Positions 8,836 through 18,519 of a stretch of DNA of 29,950 bases are shown here, one piece after another. The notes below the pieces were generated by a model that was not told where the DNA came from, ran no database searches, and saw only the letters and a list, made by a program, of their open reading frames with translations. Position numbers and translations under genes: made by a program. Source of the stretch: Selaginella moellendorffii (Eukaryota; Streptophyta; Lycopodiopsida; Selaginellales; Selaginellaceae); contig NW_003314305.1 in the NCBI RefSeq assembly GCF_000143415.4, positions 1,118,024 to 1,147,973 on the forward strand, given 5' to 3'. Position 1 is the first letter of the stretch. Each line of letters starts with the position of its first letter.

Positions 8836-10062
8836 TGTAAGCCACAAAATTTTCCTTTCCAAATTGCTAATTTACCTCGTTTATCTGACTAACACTGCCT
8901 TAGCCTTAGTTAAGTTCCCTCCCTAAAGTTCCCACCTATTATACCAACTCTTACTTAGTTTTACTTGGTTTTAACTACTTATTGCATAAGCAACGGAGTG
9001 TTAGCCATCCATCTATGGATTCCTAAATTTCTCCCAACCCCCCTCCCCAGGTTAGACTGGACTTAAAGTTTGGCTACACTCTCCGCAAGCACAAGCAGCC
9101 AAACACACCGAGCCTCCAGATTCCTAACATCCCTTGGTACAACAAGACTTGATCATAAGACCCTCTAAATTCTAAACCTTAGATGCAACACTTGCTTCGG
9201 GGCACTAGGGGGAAACACTATACCCTAACGGCTTGATATTGCTACCTCTACTCCCCCACTTCTATCCCGAAGGGAAGGCCTAACCCCTAAGAAGGAGCAC
9301 TATGGTCGATTTCCCTTTCAGAAGTGGGAGTTGATCTTGAGCACTTCTTTGGATGGCCCCTCCAGCACCACCTGAGTCCATGCTCACTCCCACCCAAGGC
9401 TCTTAAACCCCAGTCTCAACCTCAAGTCAATTTAGAAGAACCACTAGAGAGTTCTTTTAAGATTGGTTCCTAGACCTCACTATCTCTACTATACTTGTGG
9501 AACCTCCCCCCCGAGAGACACATGCTTTTGTAAGTTCTTGAGTTTGGACTTCTTGGGAGGTTGCCTAGTTTAGTACTATTCAAACTCAAAGACACTTAAC
9601 CCCAAATATCCCAAGACCCTTAACCGATTGGAAAAAGGGGGTGCACTCTTGTTTATGGGCTTTTTCCCTTTATATTTGAACCCTATAAATTATCTCTCGA
9701 GTCGTTCCTTTTGGTTGCTTATAGATTTGGGCTTTCACCCCACAACCTGTATTAGTATTCGGACTTGGTCTCAAACTCGACCTTGGACTTGACCTCAGAC
9801 TCGGTCTTGAACTCGATCTTAGACTTGATCTCAGACCCGACCTCGAACTTTGTCTTATATTTGATCTCGGACTTGGTCTTGGACCATCTTAGATCTCAGA
9901 CTCAATCTCGAACTCAGTTTCAGACTTGGTCTCGAACTTGATCTTGGACTTGGTTTCGAACTTGGTCTCAGAGTTGGTTTCATCCAATGAATTATTTATC
10001 ATTTTGGTTGTGCTTTTGAGGATCCTTTAGCCTACGACACCTAGAGGAGTTGGTTCCTTACA
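8836..10062 (-). repeat. Left (3') LTR of the chromovirus
   Basis: 1227 bases, TGTAAGCC...CCTTACA. It aligns along most of its length with the right LTR. Relative to that copy it keeps about 190 bases (about 9537-9727) that the right LTR lacks; the right copy is joined at a TTT shared by both edges, suggesting a deletion there. The right copy has an extra stretch near 15320-15385 and the nested solo LTR. The left LTR contains a degenerate hexamer array at 9758-9990. Confidence 0.85.
9758..9990. repeat. Hexamer array in LTR (GGTCTC/GACTC type)
   Basis: About 230 bases made of degenerate 12-bp units such as GGTCTCGAACTC and GACCTCAGACTC, i.e. a GG(T/A)CTC-like hexamer alternating with (G/A)A(C/A)CTC/T. 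The same array occurs in the right LTR (16453-16752) and, on the opposite strand, in the solo LTR at 18244-19880. Long open frames rich in Ser/Arg/Leu in this region are artefacts of the repeat. Confidence 0.8.
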
Positions 10063-10074
10063 ACTCCACCACCC
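10063..10074 (-). other. Polypurine tract
   Basis: On the minus strand GGGTGGTGGAGT ends exactly at the first base of the left (3') LTR. The position and purine content (10 of 12) fit the plus-strand primer of an LTR retrotransposon. Confidence 0.7.
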
Positions 10075-10499
10075 ATAGAAGAAGTTCGATGCCTACATCA
10101 AACATCTTTTTTTAATCTTATGACTTGTTGACCATGTCTCTAGGGGCATCCCCCCACTTAGTGGTATGCCTAAGTTAGCCTCCCTGGCCAAGAGCCTATA
10201 ACAATGGAATATAGATATCCCTGTACCCCTCACCTCACCACGCTCTAGTATGGGGTTGGGATTTGAACCCAGCCTTGCTTTACTAGGGGGTTGGGATTCA
10301 AACCCAACCTCTGTAGAATACGTTTATGGATTTGACATTCCTGTGGGGAGTCAGGCATAGTTACCTACGCCTGGTTGACTTAGCTAACCTATGCTAATTA
10401 GCTTACCTTTGGCATGCCTTCGGGTTTTAACATATGCCATTGCTAAATTTCACAAATTGATGCTTTAATTGAACTTTACATAAGTGTATAGAGTTATAC

Positions 10500-10690
10500 G
10501 TTGCAAAAATTCCTCCACTAGATTTTGCACGTTCGCTAGGTTCTCCTTTGGTTCCCATGTTGTTTCGTAGTGTAGAAATCCTTTCCACTTCACATAGAAC
10601 TCCCTCACTTCACGTCCTTGTCACTTATTTTTGCATGCATTGAGGATGGGCTCGATTTCGTATTCCTCTTCCTCTTGGATAACCTCATGT
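10500..10690 (-). pseudogene. Chromodomain of the chromovirus integrase
   Basis: On the minus strand the segment reads EEEEYEIEPILNACKNK, one stop, then REVREFYVKWKGFLHYETTW and EPKENLANVQNLVEEFLQ. This is the classic chromodomain pattern: YEVE.IL, then YLVKWKGY, TWEP.ENL and a final LLEEF. The aromatic cage positions are recognisable (Y of YEIE, W of VKWKG, W of TWEP). In chromoviruses this domain sits at the integrase C-terminus and steers insertion to particular chromatin. It is the best-preserved piece of the element after RT, with a single internal stop. Confidence 0.85.
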
Positions 10691-11742
10691 AAAGGTCTTA
10701 CTTGGTCTTTGTGAAATAGATCCTCAAAGTACAGCTTGAGTAAGTTCACATGGAACATATAGTGCATATTCCCCATCTTTTGAGGAAGTTAGAGGTGGTA
10801 AGCCACTTTACCAATTTGAGCCTCAATTTCGTAAGGCTTTGTGAACTTGTTTAAGGAACTCAAGGTTAATTCATTTTTAGGAATACATACATTTTTACCT
10901 TTGGGTCAACTTCTGGCTGATCCCACTTGGTAACCTTAGGATCTTGGTACTCAGCCACACCTTCTTCCTAGGTTGAAACTCTATGTTCCAGCACTTTTGG
11001 TTCACATATTTAGTTTGCCTTTATTAGTGAAGATCTTATTTCGATCTAAGATAATCTCTTTTGACCTTCCCTACACTCGAACCATTTGTTCGAAGAATAG
11101 CTTTGCCACACCTTTTGCATCCACTTTTGTTGTGGTGGGTATAAAATGTATCATTTTTCAAAAACTAATCCACCACCACATATATCGCATCAAACCCCTC
11201 TCTTTGAGGGAGTTTCGTGATGAAGTCCATTGTAAGATATTTTCACGGACAATCTGGAATTAAAATGCTTTGTAACAAGCCCCCACTAGTCTTAGTCATG
11301 GCTTTGACTTGTAAAGATATGTTAGACATATCTTTACATAGTCTTGGACATCTTTAGCCATGTCTAGCCAGTGATACTTCCTCTTGAGTAAGCCCATCGT
11401 CTTGGGCACTCCACCATATCCCGCAAGAGGTCTATCATGACACTCTTCTAATGCTACCTTCCGTAGTTCCCCTTTTGGAACATACACCCTCATTTGTTTA
11501 TAATAGATGAGTCCATTGCATTTTGCATAACCTATTTTTTCTTTTGTCCGCAACTCACCTTTTTGGTGAGCATCCTGTGCCTCTTGGTTCCTTAGCAACA
11601 CTTCTTGTGCTAGACAATCATTCTCATATGTTGTCTGCACATTATCCCAAAAGGTTGCTATCATGCTAGATATCGCCAACTTTAAACTTGCTTTTTGACT
11701 CTTCCCAAGTTTATACAGAATCTCGCAATTGAACTCAGCCAA
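10691..11742 (-). pseudogene. Integrase, core truncated
   Basis: The zinc-binding N-terminal region is clear at 11296-11480 (a CHDRPLAGYGGVPKT stretch followed by LLKRKYHWLDMAKDV and YVKICLTYLYKSK), but the second His and the last Cys of the HHCC set are replaced (Tyr in AGYGG, Tyr in LTYLY). The catalytic core begins at about 11240 (DFITKLPQREGFDAIYVVVD) and runs to about 11030 with stops. It then jumps to the C-terminal part (VWLSTKILRL near 10925, then FTKPYEIEAQIGKVAYHL and FHVNLLKLYF near 10740). The middle of the core, where the second Asp neighbourhood and the catalytic Glu normally lie, is missing. Upstream of 11480 the RNase H-integrase linker is present. Confidence 0.8.
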
Positions 11743-12096
11743 AGCATTGACCCACCGACTTTGTTTTCCTTTTAGGTCGAGCTATGACAACAAGTGTTTT
11801 CTTGCCACATTATCTGTGTAAACTTTAAAGTGTCTCCCAAGGTAGTGTCGCCACTCTTTGAGTGCCTTGACCACTGCAAATAATTCCTTCTCATGGGCAG
11901 GCCACTTTCACTGAGCTTTGTCTAACTTCTTTGAGAAGAATGTCACCGGATAGTTATCTTGTTTCAAACCTATGCCTAACGCAAAGTCTAAAGTGTTTGT
12001 TTCTACCTCAAAGTCCTTACTAAAGTCTGGTAATGCCAACATGGGAGTCTTCTTCAACTTCCCTTTGAGGTGGACAAATGTGAGACGGCATTTCAC
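11690..12096 (-). pseudogene. RNase H domain of the chromovirus
   Basis: On the minus strand: LALPDFSKDFEVETNTLDFA, later VTFFSKKLDKAQ, then AHEKELFAVVKALKEWRHYL, FKVYTDNVARKHLLS followed by a stop, and LDLKGKQSRWVNALAEFNCE. The catalytic Asp of the first segment has drifted (ETNT instead of the usual ETDAS). The 'TDN' and 'LF.L..EWR.YL' motifs remain. It runs directly on from RT in the usual order. At least two frame breaks and a stop make it inactive. Confidence 0.8.
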
Positions 12097-12225
12097 TATC
12101 TATACCATCTTCCCTTTTTTTGTTTCGTTCGTTAAAGGTAGGGCTACTCTCGAATAGTATTTGATAAACTTTCAGTAGTAGTTGCATAGCCCTAAGAATG
12201 CACTTAACTCATGTATATTCAATAG

Positions 12226-12894
12226 TCACTCCCATTTCTGGATTGCATGGACCTTTTTAGGGTCCACCTTAAGCCCGTTCTTGCCCACCACATGCCCGAA
12301 AAACTTTACCTCTTGTTGAGCAAAGTCACATATGCTCTCTTTAGCATACAATTTGTATTCCCTTAGTTTTTTAAACACCTTTGTCAAATGTTCAGCATGC
12401 TCCTTTAGCGTTTCGTTATAAATTAGGATGTCATCAATATAAACAACCATGAAGTGATCCAGATAGGGTACAAAAATATGGTTCATCAGCGCTGAAAATA
12501 TTGCTAGCGCATTGCACAGCCTAAAGGGCATCACTAGAAACTCAAAACTCCCATATTTTGTCTGACAGATTGTCTTCTCGACATCTTCCTTTGCTACTTT
12601 GATCTGGTAATATCCTGACCTTAGGTCAATTCTCGAGAAGTATTTTGCCTTTCCCAACTTATCAAATAGGTCCTCAATCATTGATAAAGGGTACTTGTTC
12701 TTCTTTGTACACCTATTGAGCAACCGGTGATCTATGCACATGTGCATAGATCCATCTTTCTTTTTCACAAATAACATTAACGCCCTATACAACAACTTGT
12801 TCAACCTAATATACCCTTTATCCACCAACTCTTTTAGTTGGCACTTGAGCTCCTTGAGTTCCTTTTCGTTCAAATGATAGGGGGGATGAACCAC
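12226..12894 (-). pseudogene. Reverse transcriptase of the chromovirus
   Basis: This is an uninterrupted 222-codon frame with all major gypsy RT blocks in order: LKELVDKGYIR, LFVKKKDGSMHMCIDHRLLN, YPLSMIEDLFDKLGKAKYFS, RIDLRSGYYQIKVAKEDVEK, FLVMPFRLCNALAIFSALMN, the active-site box VVYIDDILIYN, and FFGHVVGKNGLKVDPKKV. The catalytic aspartates are present in IDL and YIDD. A few key positions are changed (FRLCNAL for the usual FGL.NAP). It is part of a defective element, although this domain alone could still be translated if expressed. Confidence 0.9.
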
Positions 12895-13209
12895 CGCCTT
12901 AGTACCCTCGACTAACTCGATTTTATGTTCTATCGATCATCGGGGGGTAACCCTGCCAGTAAGTCCTCCGACATGGTATTTTGAAATTGGTCCAACACCT
13001 ACTAAATCACTAAAGGTACTTTTTATGTTTCTGTCTTTTTGTCACTCTTCACCGAGAGTAAGCACAAAAATGCTACTTTGGTTCTTTTAGTGAATTGTCC
13101 TTTCGTGGACACCAGATTCAAGCAGGAGTCTTTGGCCTTACATTGCCCTATCTTTGATCTTGGGCCTCCCCCTAGATCGTTCTCCCCAGGCATTCACTAA
13201 TACCACAAG

Positions 13210-13554
13210 GTTCCTACCTTGTCCATGCAAGGCTACCACAAACTGATTAAACTAATGCATCCTAAAGATCATGTCAAATCCCCCCATGTCCAATACGGTG
13301 AAATCCATGTTTACTTTCCATGTCCTTACTTTGACTCTTGTTTGTCGAAGTATTTCATCGGTGATTTGGCTACCTTGAACAAACTTTATAGTTCTTTCAT
13401 ACAGCTATTGCACCATTAGTCCAGCTTGCTGGGCTATGTCTGCAGCCACAAAATTATCTAAAACACTTATGTCAATAAGGATTTTAACAAAGTTACTTCC
13501 AAGCTTCCCTTGAAGGGTTAATAGATGTTGTGAATGACTCTCTACCAAAGTTGC
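13210..13554 (-). pseudogene. Retropepsin remnant
   Basis: On the minus strand a segment LLTLQGKLGSNFVKILID followed by SVLDNFVAADIAQQAGL corresponds to the aspartic-protease region (normally 'LIDSGASHNFIS'), with the catalytic Asp kept. Further on, VLDMGGFDMIFRMH matches the second conserved block ('LPMGG.DVILG..WL'). Stops interrupt the frame. The 12895-13209 stretch linking it to RT is frameshifted linker sequence. Confidence 0.65.
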
Positions 13555-14795
13555 TCATGTAATGAGTAACTTTGAGCTAGAGACTGGATCACGTACCTCA
13601 ATTTGGTTTTCACTTGACTTAATGGCCATATTGACTTTGGCCTTCTTCGGGTAAGGACATTCTCTCAAAAAGTGTCCTGCTTCATTGTAGTTAAAGTATA
13701 TGTTGTTTCCCATGCTACTAGCTGATTTGATTTTCTTATCCATGGGGTTGTCCCTTTTTGTTTGAGTCCTCTATATACTTGCTTAATAGCTACTAAATAT
13801 GCCTTTCCAAAACCTTGAGGACTCATTCTTAGAGAAACTCTTCTTGAATTTCCTTTTGCCATATGTCCTCTTTAGTTTAGCTCCTTTGCTAAATGTGGAT
13901 CCCAACCCCGTTGTGTTCCCCTTTCGCAGGTTATTATTGAAATGCACCTTAATAGTTGCATTCAATGCTTCCTTGTAGTTAGTCAAGTTCCAACGCATTG
14001 CCTCGTTTCGAGCTTAGGTCTACAAACCTAATATGAAGGCATGGAATGCATCCATATGACCCATGTCTGTGACAAGTATCCTCTTTACCATAAATGCATT
14101 CACATACTCTTGAATGGTTCTAGTCTGCTTCAACCTACTCTTTTCATCTTTTAGGTGCAGAGTAGCATTTGGAGGAACGTAAGTTGCATAGATCCTCGCC
14201 TTCATCATTTCACAAGTGGCCACCGGTCCTTTGTTGGCCTTTGTTATTCTCCACTAAGACTTAACATTATCTACTATGTATGGTTTAGCACATGGGACCT
14301 TCTCTGAGCTCGGTAATTACAACGCTCGGAAGTAATCTTCCATATCATAAACCAATCCTCCACCACCTTATACTCGTTCACTCCCTTGAAGACCGGTGGG
14401 GGCTTTAGTTTGTACTTAGGAACTGCTTGAGGAACTAATTCCACTTTAGTTTGTTTGACCTTGTTCGGTTTTGCCTTAGTCCCCGCCCAAGGGTCCATGC
14501 CTTCTGCATTGCCAGCATTTATAATATTTTTCTTTTTATTTCGCTTCTCGTCATGCTTTAACTTGCGTACAAGAGTCTCCAACAAGGCATTTGTCTATGT
14601 GAATTGTCCTTCTAGAACATCCAATTGAGCATTGAATGACCGAACCTCACCATTGGACTCCTGTTTGGAAGCTTTCTCACTAGAGTCCTCTTTATGCAAA
14701 GATTCTTCATTCATAGCTTTTTGTTCAATCGGAGGTTCCAGCTCTGGAGGAGGTTCCATCTCTACCTTGGTTCTTTTACACCCTGCCTTTGCCAT
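13555..14795 (-). pseudogene. gag with zinc knuckle, frameshifted
   Basis: The probable start is the ATG at 14795 (MAKAGCKRTKVEMEPPPELE), about 45 bases from the primer-binding site. Three successive frames carry the capsid region (PPPVFKGVNEYKVVEDWFM at about 14360-14400; ATYVPPNATLHLKDEKSRLK then IQEYVNAFM at 14100-14190). A nucleocapsid knuckle sits at 13650-13700 (IYFNYNEAGHFLRECPYPKK), in which the first two Cys of CCHC are replaced by Tyr while His and the last Cys remain. At least four frame breaks. Confidence 0.75.
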
Positions 14796-14838
14796 TTCCT
14801 AGCAATCTACCTTTATCCTTCGCTAGAACTAAGGAAAA

Positions 14839-14851
14839 GGTTCTGATACAA
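14839..14851 (-). other. Primer-binding site, tRNA-iMet type
   Basis: On the minus strand TTGTATCAGAACC lies three bases inside the right (5') LTR. It matches 11 of 13 positions of TGGTATCAGAGCC, the complement of the initiator-methionine tRNA 3' end used by most plant gypsy elements. This fixes the transcription direction as minus. Confidence 0.8.
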
Positions 14852-15498
14852 AATTGTAAGCCACAAATTTTTCTTTTTCAATTTGTTAGCTTACCTTGTC
14901 TATTCGACCGACACTATCTTGGCCTTAGCTAAGTTCCCTTACTAAGGTTCCTACTTATTGTACTAGCTCCTACTTGGTCCTTCTTGGTTTTAGCTACTCA
15001 CTACATGAGCAATGGAGCATTAGCCATCCATTCATGAATTCCCAAATCTCTCCCAATCCCCCTCCCCAGATTAGATTGGACTTAAGATTTAGTTACACTC
15101 TCCGTAGGCATAAGCAACCAAGCACACAAAGCCTCCAGGTTCTTAACATCCCTTGATATAACAAGACTTGATCATAGGACCCTCTAAATCTCAAACTTTG
15201 GGTGCAACACTTGCTTTGGGGTATCGGGGGGAGACATCGTGGCCTAATAGCCAGATATGGGTACCTCTGCTCCCCCACTTCCATCTCGAATAGAAGGCCC
15301 AAGCCCCTAGGAAGGGGCGAGGACCAATGAGTCACAAGGTACTCAAGTGGGGCACCATTCCACATGAGCCTAGAGCACCGTAGTCAGTTTCCCTTTTGGG
15401 AATGGGAGCTGTTGTTGAGCATTTCTTTGGGTGGCCCCTCTGGCACCACCTGAGTCCATGCTCACTCCCACGTAAGGCCTCTAAGTCCTAGTCTCAAC

Positions 15499-16293
15499 TG
15501 TCGCAAATGTAACTTCAGGTATTGAAAGATACTTGTCGGCTAGTCCTTACGGGCACTCTTTCCTTATTGCCATGATGGCAGGAGGTCGGTATTGCTAGTT
15601 TTCTTCAATAGCCCCTTTTGTCCAAGTGTTAGTTTATTGGGCTTAGTCAGATGAACATAAGGTAGGAACTTCTATGTGTTTTTAGTTGAACATTCTCAGC
15701 CTTGCTCTTAGTTCTCTTTTGTTCTGTTTTGCACTAGTTTGGCAAGAACTCTCGCGTATTGAGACTAGTCCCTCAATATTGCTAGATGATAGCTTATTGT
15801 GTTTGCCAAACACCCTTGCTATCATTCCCTTTGTGTTAGTCTCATTTCAGTCCCAAATGCTATTTATGGAAAGTGTCTAAATTTGCTCATTTGGCATATC
15901 TACGGAATGTAGAGATCGGTCTGAATACAATAGTGTTCGTCCCATGTCCAAATTTGCAATCTAAGGATATTCCATATTTAGTAAGTTTCAAGCTTGTCCC
16001 AGAGACTAACTCCTAGTACTAAGGGAAGCTTGGGGCAGATCCGCAGGTCTGTGNNNNNNNNNNNNNNNNNNNNNNNNNNNNNNNNNNNNNNNNNNNNNNN
16101 NNNNNNNNNNNNNNNNNNNNNNNNNNNNNNNNNNNNNNNNNNNNNNNNNNNNNTCTGTCCCGAATACGTTCAGCATTTTCACCATCTGAGACATTAGTTT
16201 GGCTTTTGTTGGGTTTTGTCGCTCCTTGTTTTGCGTCTGGCTTGGGTCTGCGCAACAGGCTTGGAGTTTGGCTCCAAATTCAAGTGCGCTACA
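15499..16293. mobile_element. Nested solo LTR with assembly gap
   Basis: The insertion begins TGTCGCAAATG and ends GTGCGCTACA. It is flanked by a perfect 5-bp duplication TCAAC (15494-15498 and 16294-16298) and interrupts homology between the two chromovirus LTRs exactly (left LTR reads 'ctcaac' then 'ctcaagtcaattt' without it). TG...CA ends, 5-bp duplication and no internal coding region indicate a solo LTR from LTR-LTR recombination. It contains the 100-N gap, so its true length is unknown. Frames over the gap are meaningless. Confidence 0.85.
16054..16153. other. Assembly gap (100 N)
   Basis: Exactly 100 N, most likely a placeholder length. It lies inside the nested solo LTR. Confidence 1.
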
Positions 16294-16452
16294 TCAACCT
16301 GAAGTCAATTTGGAAGCACTATTAGAGAGTTCCTTCAAGATTTCAAGATTGGTTCCTGGACCTCACTATCTCTACTATACTTTTGGAACCTCTTGCAGCC
16401 CCCCCCGGGAGACACATGCTTTGGGCTTTCACCTCACGACTTATATTAGTAT

Positions 16453-16752
16453 TCGGACTCGGTCTCGAACTTAATCTCGAACTTGACCTCAGATTGGACC
16501 TCAAACTCGGTCTCAAACTCGATCTTGGACCTGACCTCAAACTTGATCTCAGACCTAACCTCAAACTCTATCTCATACTCGATCTCAGACTCAGCCTCAG
16601 ACCAGATCTCAGATCTCGGACTTGGTCTCGAACTCGGTTTCAGACTCGGTCTCAAACTCAAACTCAGAATTGGTCTCAGACTCAATCTCGAACTTGGTCT
16701 TGAACTCGGTCTCAGAGTCGGTCTTGGACTTGATCTCAGACTCGGTCTCATT
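16453..16752. repeat. Hexamer array in right LTR
   Basis: About 300 bases of degenerate GGTCTC/GAACTC-type 12-bp units, longer than the counterpart in the left LTR (about 230). Several frames stay open over the array in both directions because the period is a multiple of three. They are not genes. Confidence 0.8.
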
Positions 16753-16830
16753 CGATGAACTTTTTATCATTTTAGTTATGTTTTCAGGGATCCTTTAGCC
16801 TACAATACTTTGGGGAGTTGGTTCTTTACA

Positions 16831-16835
16831 ACTAA
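16831..16835 (+). repeat. Target-site duplication ACTAA, right
   Basis: Matches 8831-8835 exactly and directly follows the terminal CA of the right LTR. Confidence 0.85.
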
Positions 16836-17259
16836 GTTTTATACTATTTTGATATACCAGTGGCCTAATACAAAGATATAGATATGCTAATTAGTATATG
16901 GTATCATAAATCTCACAAAGTGTAAATTAATATTTATCACTATTTAATTTTAAATATTTATATTTTATTAACTTTATAGAACTAGTGTATTATTTTTGGT
17001 AACTTGATTTGTTGTTTGCATAATTTGTGCATTGGATCCACATACACTAGTTTAGCTCTTGTAGATCAATGTTGTATCTTCCATTGGGAATAATAGTCCC
17101 ATGTTCATTTATAAGTTAATGTTAATATATAAATAACGTATCTCAAAGAAATAACCATTTTACCATTTAAAGAGAATTATTTTAACTCCCCTTTTATCTA
17201 AACCATTAGATTTGAACGGTTTAGATTATCTCTGCGAATTTAGGGCTTTACAAGTGGCT
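16836..17259. other. AT-rich, no gene seen
   Basis: Right flank of the chromovirus. No coding or repeat structure recognised. A TTTAGGGCT motif at about 17239 could be a telo-box-like promoter motif for the fragment that follows. Confidence 0.35.
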
Positions 17260-17527
17260 ATGGATCCGACACAACGGATGTTCGTCTTCCTCTTTGCAAT
17301 GATAAGATGGATCTGCTCGCCATCGCCAATGTTTAGGCAGCTTGGATCCCGCAGAGCTCTCCCTCCAGCTCTCGCCTTCGTCTCGACGTGAAGAGGTTTT
17401 CCATCCCCTCCCTCTCAACTACAGGACGGCCTGCACTTGGGACGAGCTGATTGAGGAGCTCGGCTGCATCCATTTCGACGCCATTGCCTTGCTCCCCAAT
17501 GCCAAGATCATGGTTGGTCCCGACCAT
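17260..17527 (+). pseudogene. Unrecognised gene fragment
   Basis: GC-rich, gene-like composition between AT-rich flanks. The best frame is DPAELSLQLSPSSRREEVF, then HPLPLNYRTACTWDELIEEL, then GCIHFDAIALLPNAKIMVGP (17342-17527), preceded by ATGs at 17260 and 17309 that are out of frame with it. I do not recognise it. Homology to the following tandem unit starts at 17510, so the frame's end is inside repeat DNA. Probably a captured or truncated gene piece. Confidence 0.3.
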
Positions 17528-17977
17528 TCTGAACGCAAACCGGCTGATCGGCTGACCGTGGTTATCGACCGGCTGTGAAAATGTCGAACGGCTGAACAGT
17601 TCACAAAAATTTTTTGATAAATAAAAACATTTTTAATAAAACTATATTAATAAAAGTAGAAAAACCAAAGCAGATGATCCCTCATAGCCTATAGAAGCAC
17701 TCATAGGCTGAGATTGATTAACACTTTGTGTACCAGCTCCAGACATGGTTGGTCCTGACCGTTTCAACCGCTGACTGGCCGACCGGCTGACCGTAGTTAT
17801 TGACCGGCTGTGAAAATGCTGAATGGCCGAACGGTTCACAAAAATTTTTTGATAAAAAAATACATTTCTAATAAAATTACATTAATAAAAGTAGAAAAAC
17901 CAAAGCAAATGATCCCTCATGGCCTATAGAAACACTTATAGGCTGAGATTGATTAACACTTTGTGTACCAGTTCCAG
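17510..17977. repeat. Direct tandem duplication, 235-bp unit
   Basis: Unit 1 (17510-17744) and unit 2 (17745-17977) both start ATGGTTGGTCC, contain CGGCTGACCG, GACCGGCTGTGAAAATG, TTCACAAAAATTTTTTGATA and AGTAGAAAAACCAAAGCA, and end near TTTGTGTACCAG(C/T)TCCAGA. Divergence is roughly 10 percent. Unit 2 runs into the hAT transposase N-terminal coding sequence (minus strand: GTGTQSVNQSQP is encoded within the unit), so the duplication copies part of that element. Confidence 0.85.
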
Positions 17978-18238
17978 AAACAGATACCCCATCAAAATGC
18001 CTACTCTATAGATTTGCTATAGAAGGTAAAGACAAAAGGGCATTTGTGATTTGCTCCACAAACATTCGGTAAACTTAGTTCTGAACATGAAGAGGAACAT
18101 TTAAAACATTACATGCTTCAATATCATACCTAGAAATTTTAGTGAAATGCACCTTGATTCATTTCGGCAGACTACCATACATTTTTCCACAATAATTACA
18201 TTTCCAACGCCCAACTCTTTTGCCGGAAGCATAAGGAG

Positions 18239-18243
18239 TGAGC
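18239..18243 (+). repeat. Target-site duplication TGAGC, left
   Basis: TGAGC is immediately followed by the TGTGAGACAC end of the solo LTR. The second copy is at 19881-19885. The hAT reading frame continues across a single copy, which supports it as the true target. Confidence 0.85.
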
Positions 18244-18323
18244 TGTGAGACACAAAATCCCTAGGCCCCAAAGTGGAGCTGGATGTAAGACACAAAATCC
18301 CTAGGCCCCAAAGTGGAGCTGGA
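18244..18323. repeat. 40-bp tandem duplication at LTR end
   Basis: Units 18244-18283 and 18284-18323 differ at a single position near the start (TGTGAG versus TGTAAG) and share ACACAAAATCCCTAGGCCCC. Because the outer copy adjoins the target duplication, the element may have integrated with a duplicated terminus, or the duplication arose after insertion. Confidence 0.85.
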
Positions 18324-18519
18324 GGGGCGCCACATGGTAGTGGCCAAAGCGAAAGCCAAACGAGCGTAACACGTTTGGACTAAAAGCTCCGCCTTGAAAG
18401 GTCAAGGGCGGGAGTAGAACTCCCAACGAAGTGCTTGAGGAACAAGCACAAAGAGAGCAATAAGTGAGGCTCCAAAAAGGGACCCAAAAGGACCAACACA
18501 TGACACGTGGAAGTGTCCG

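Larger units (their letters stand above)
8836..16830 (-). mobile_element. Ty3/gypsy chromovirus, complete but defective
   Basis: Both ends can be placed. Left LTR 8836-10062 and right LTR 14855-16830 each begin TGTAAGCCACAAA and end in TTACA on the plus strand. The 5-bp duplication ACTAA flanks the element at 8831-8835 and 16831-16835. A tRNA-iMet-like primer-binding site lies next to the right LTR and a purine tract next to the left LTR, both in minus orientation. Coding order on the minus strand is gag, zinc knuckle, protease, RT, RNase H, integrase, chromodomain. All domains carry frameshifts or stops and the integrase core is shortened, so it is not autonomous. The internal region is about 4.8 kb. 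The LTRs have diverged strongly, which indicates an old insertion. Confidence 0.9.
14855..16830 (-). repeat. Right (5') LTR of the chromovirus
   Basis: 1976 bases from TGTAAGCC to CTTTACA. About 800 of them are a nested insertion (15499-16293 plus its duplicated target TCAAC). Without that the LTR is about 1176 bases and collinear with the left LTR. It includes a hexamer array at 16453-16752. Confidence 0.85.

Noticed and set aside
9758-9990. CRISPR-like array
   Set aside because: Units are short, degenerate and without unique spacers; this is a simple-sequence array in a plant LTR.
10973-11263. 96-codon plus-strand frame
   Set aside because: Antisense to the integrase core of the chromovirus.
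15994-16255. Three frames running through the N block
   Set aside because: They cross a 100-base gap of unknown content; the residues there are not real.
16343-16758. Frames rich in Arg/Ser/Leu/Glu on both strands
   Set aside because: Same cause: hexamer array in the right chromovirus LTR.
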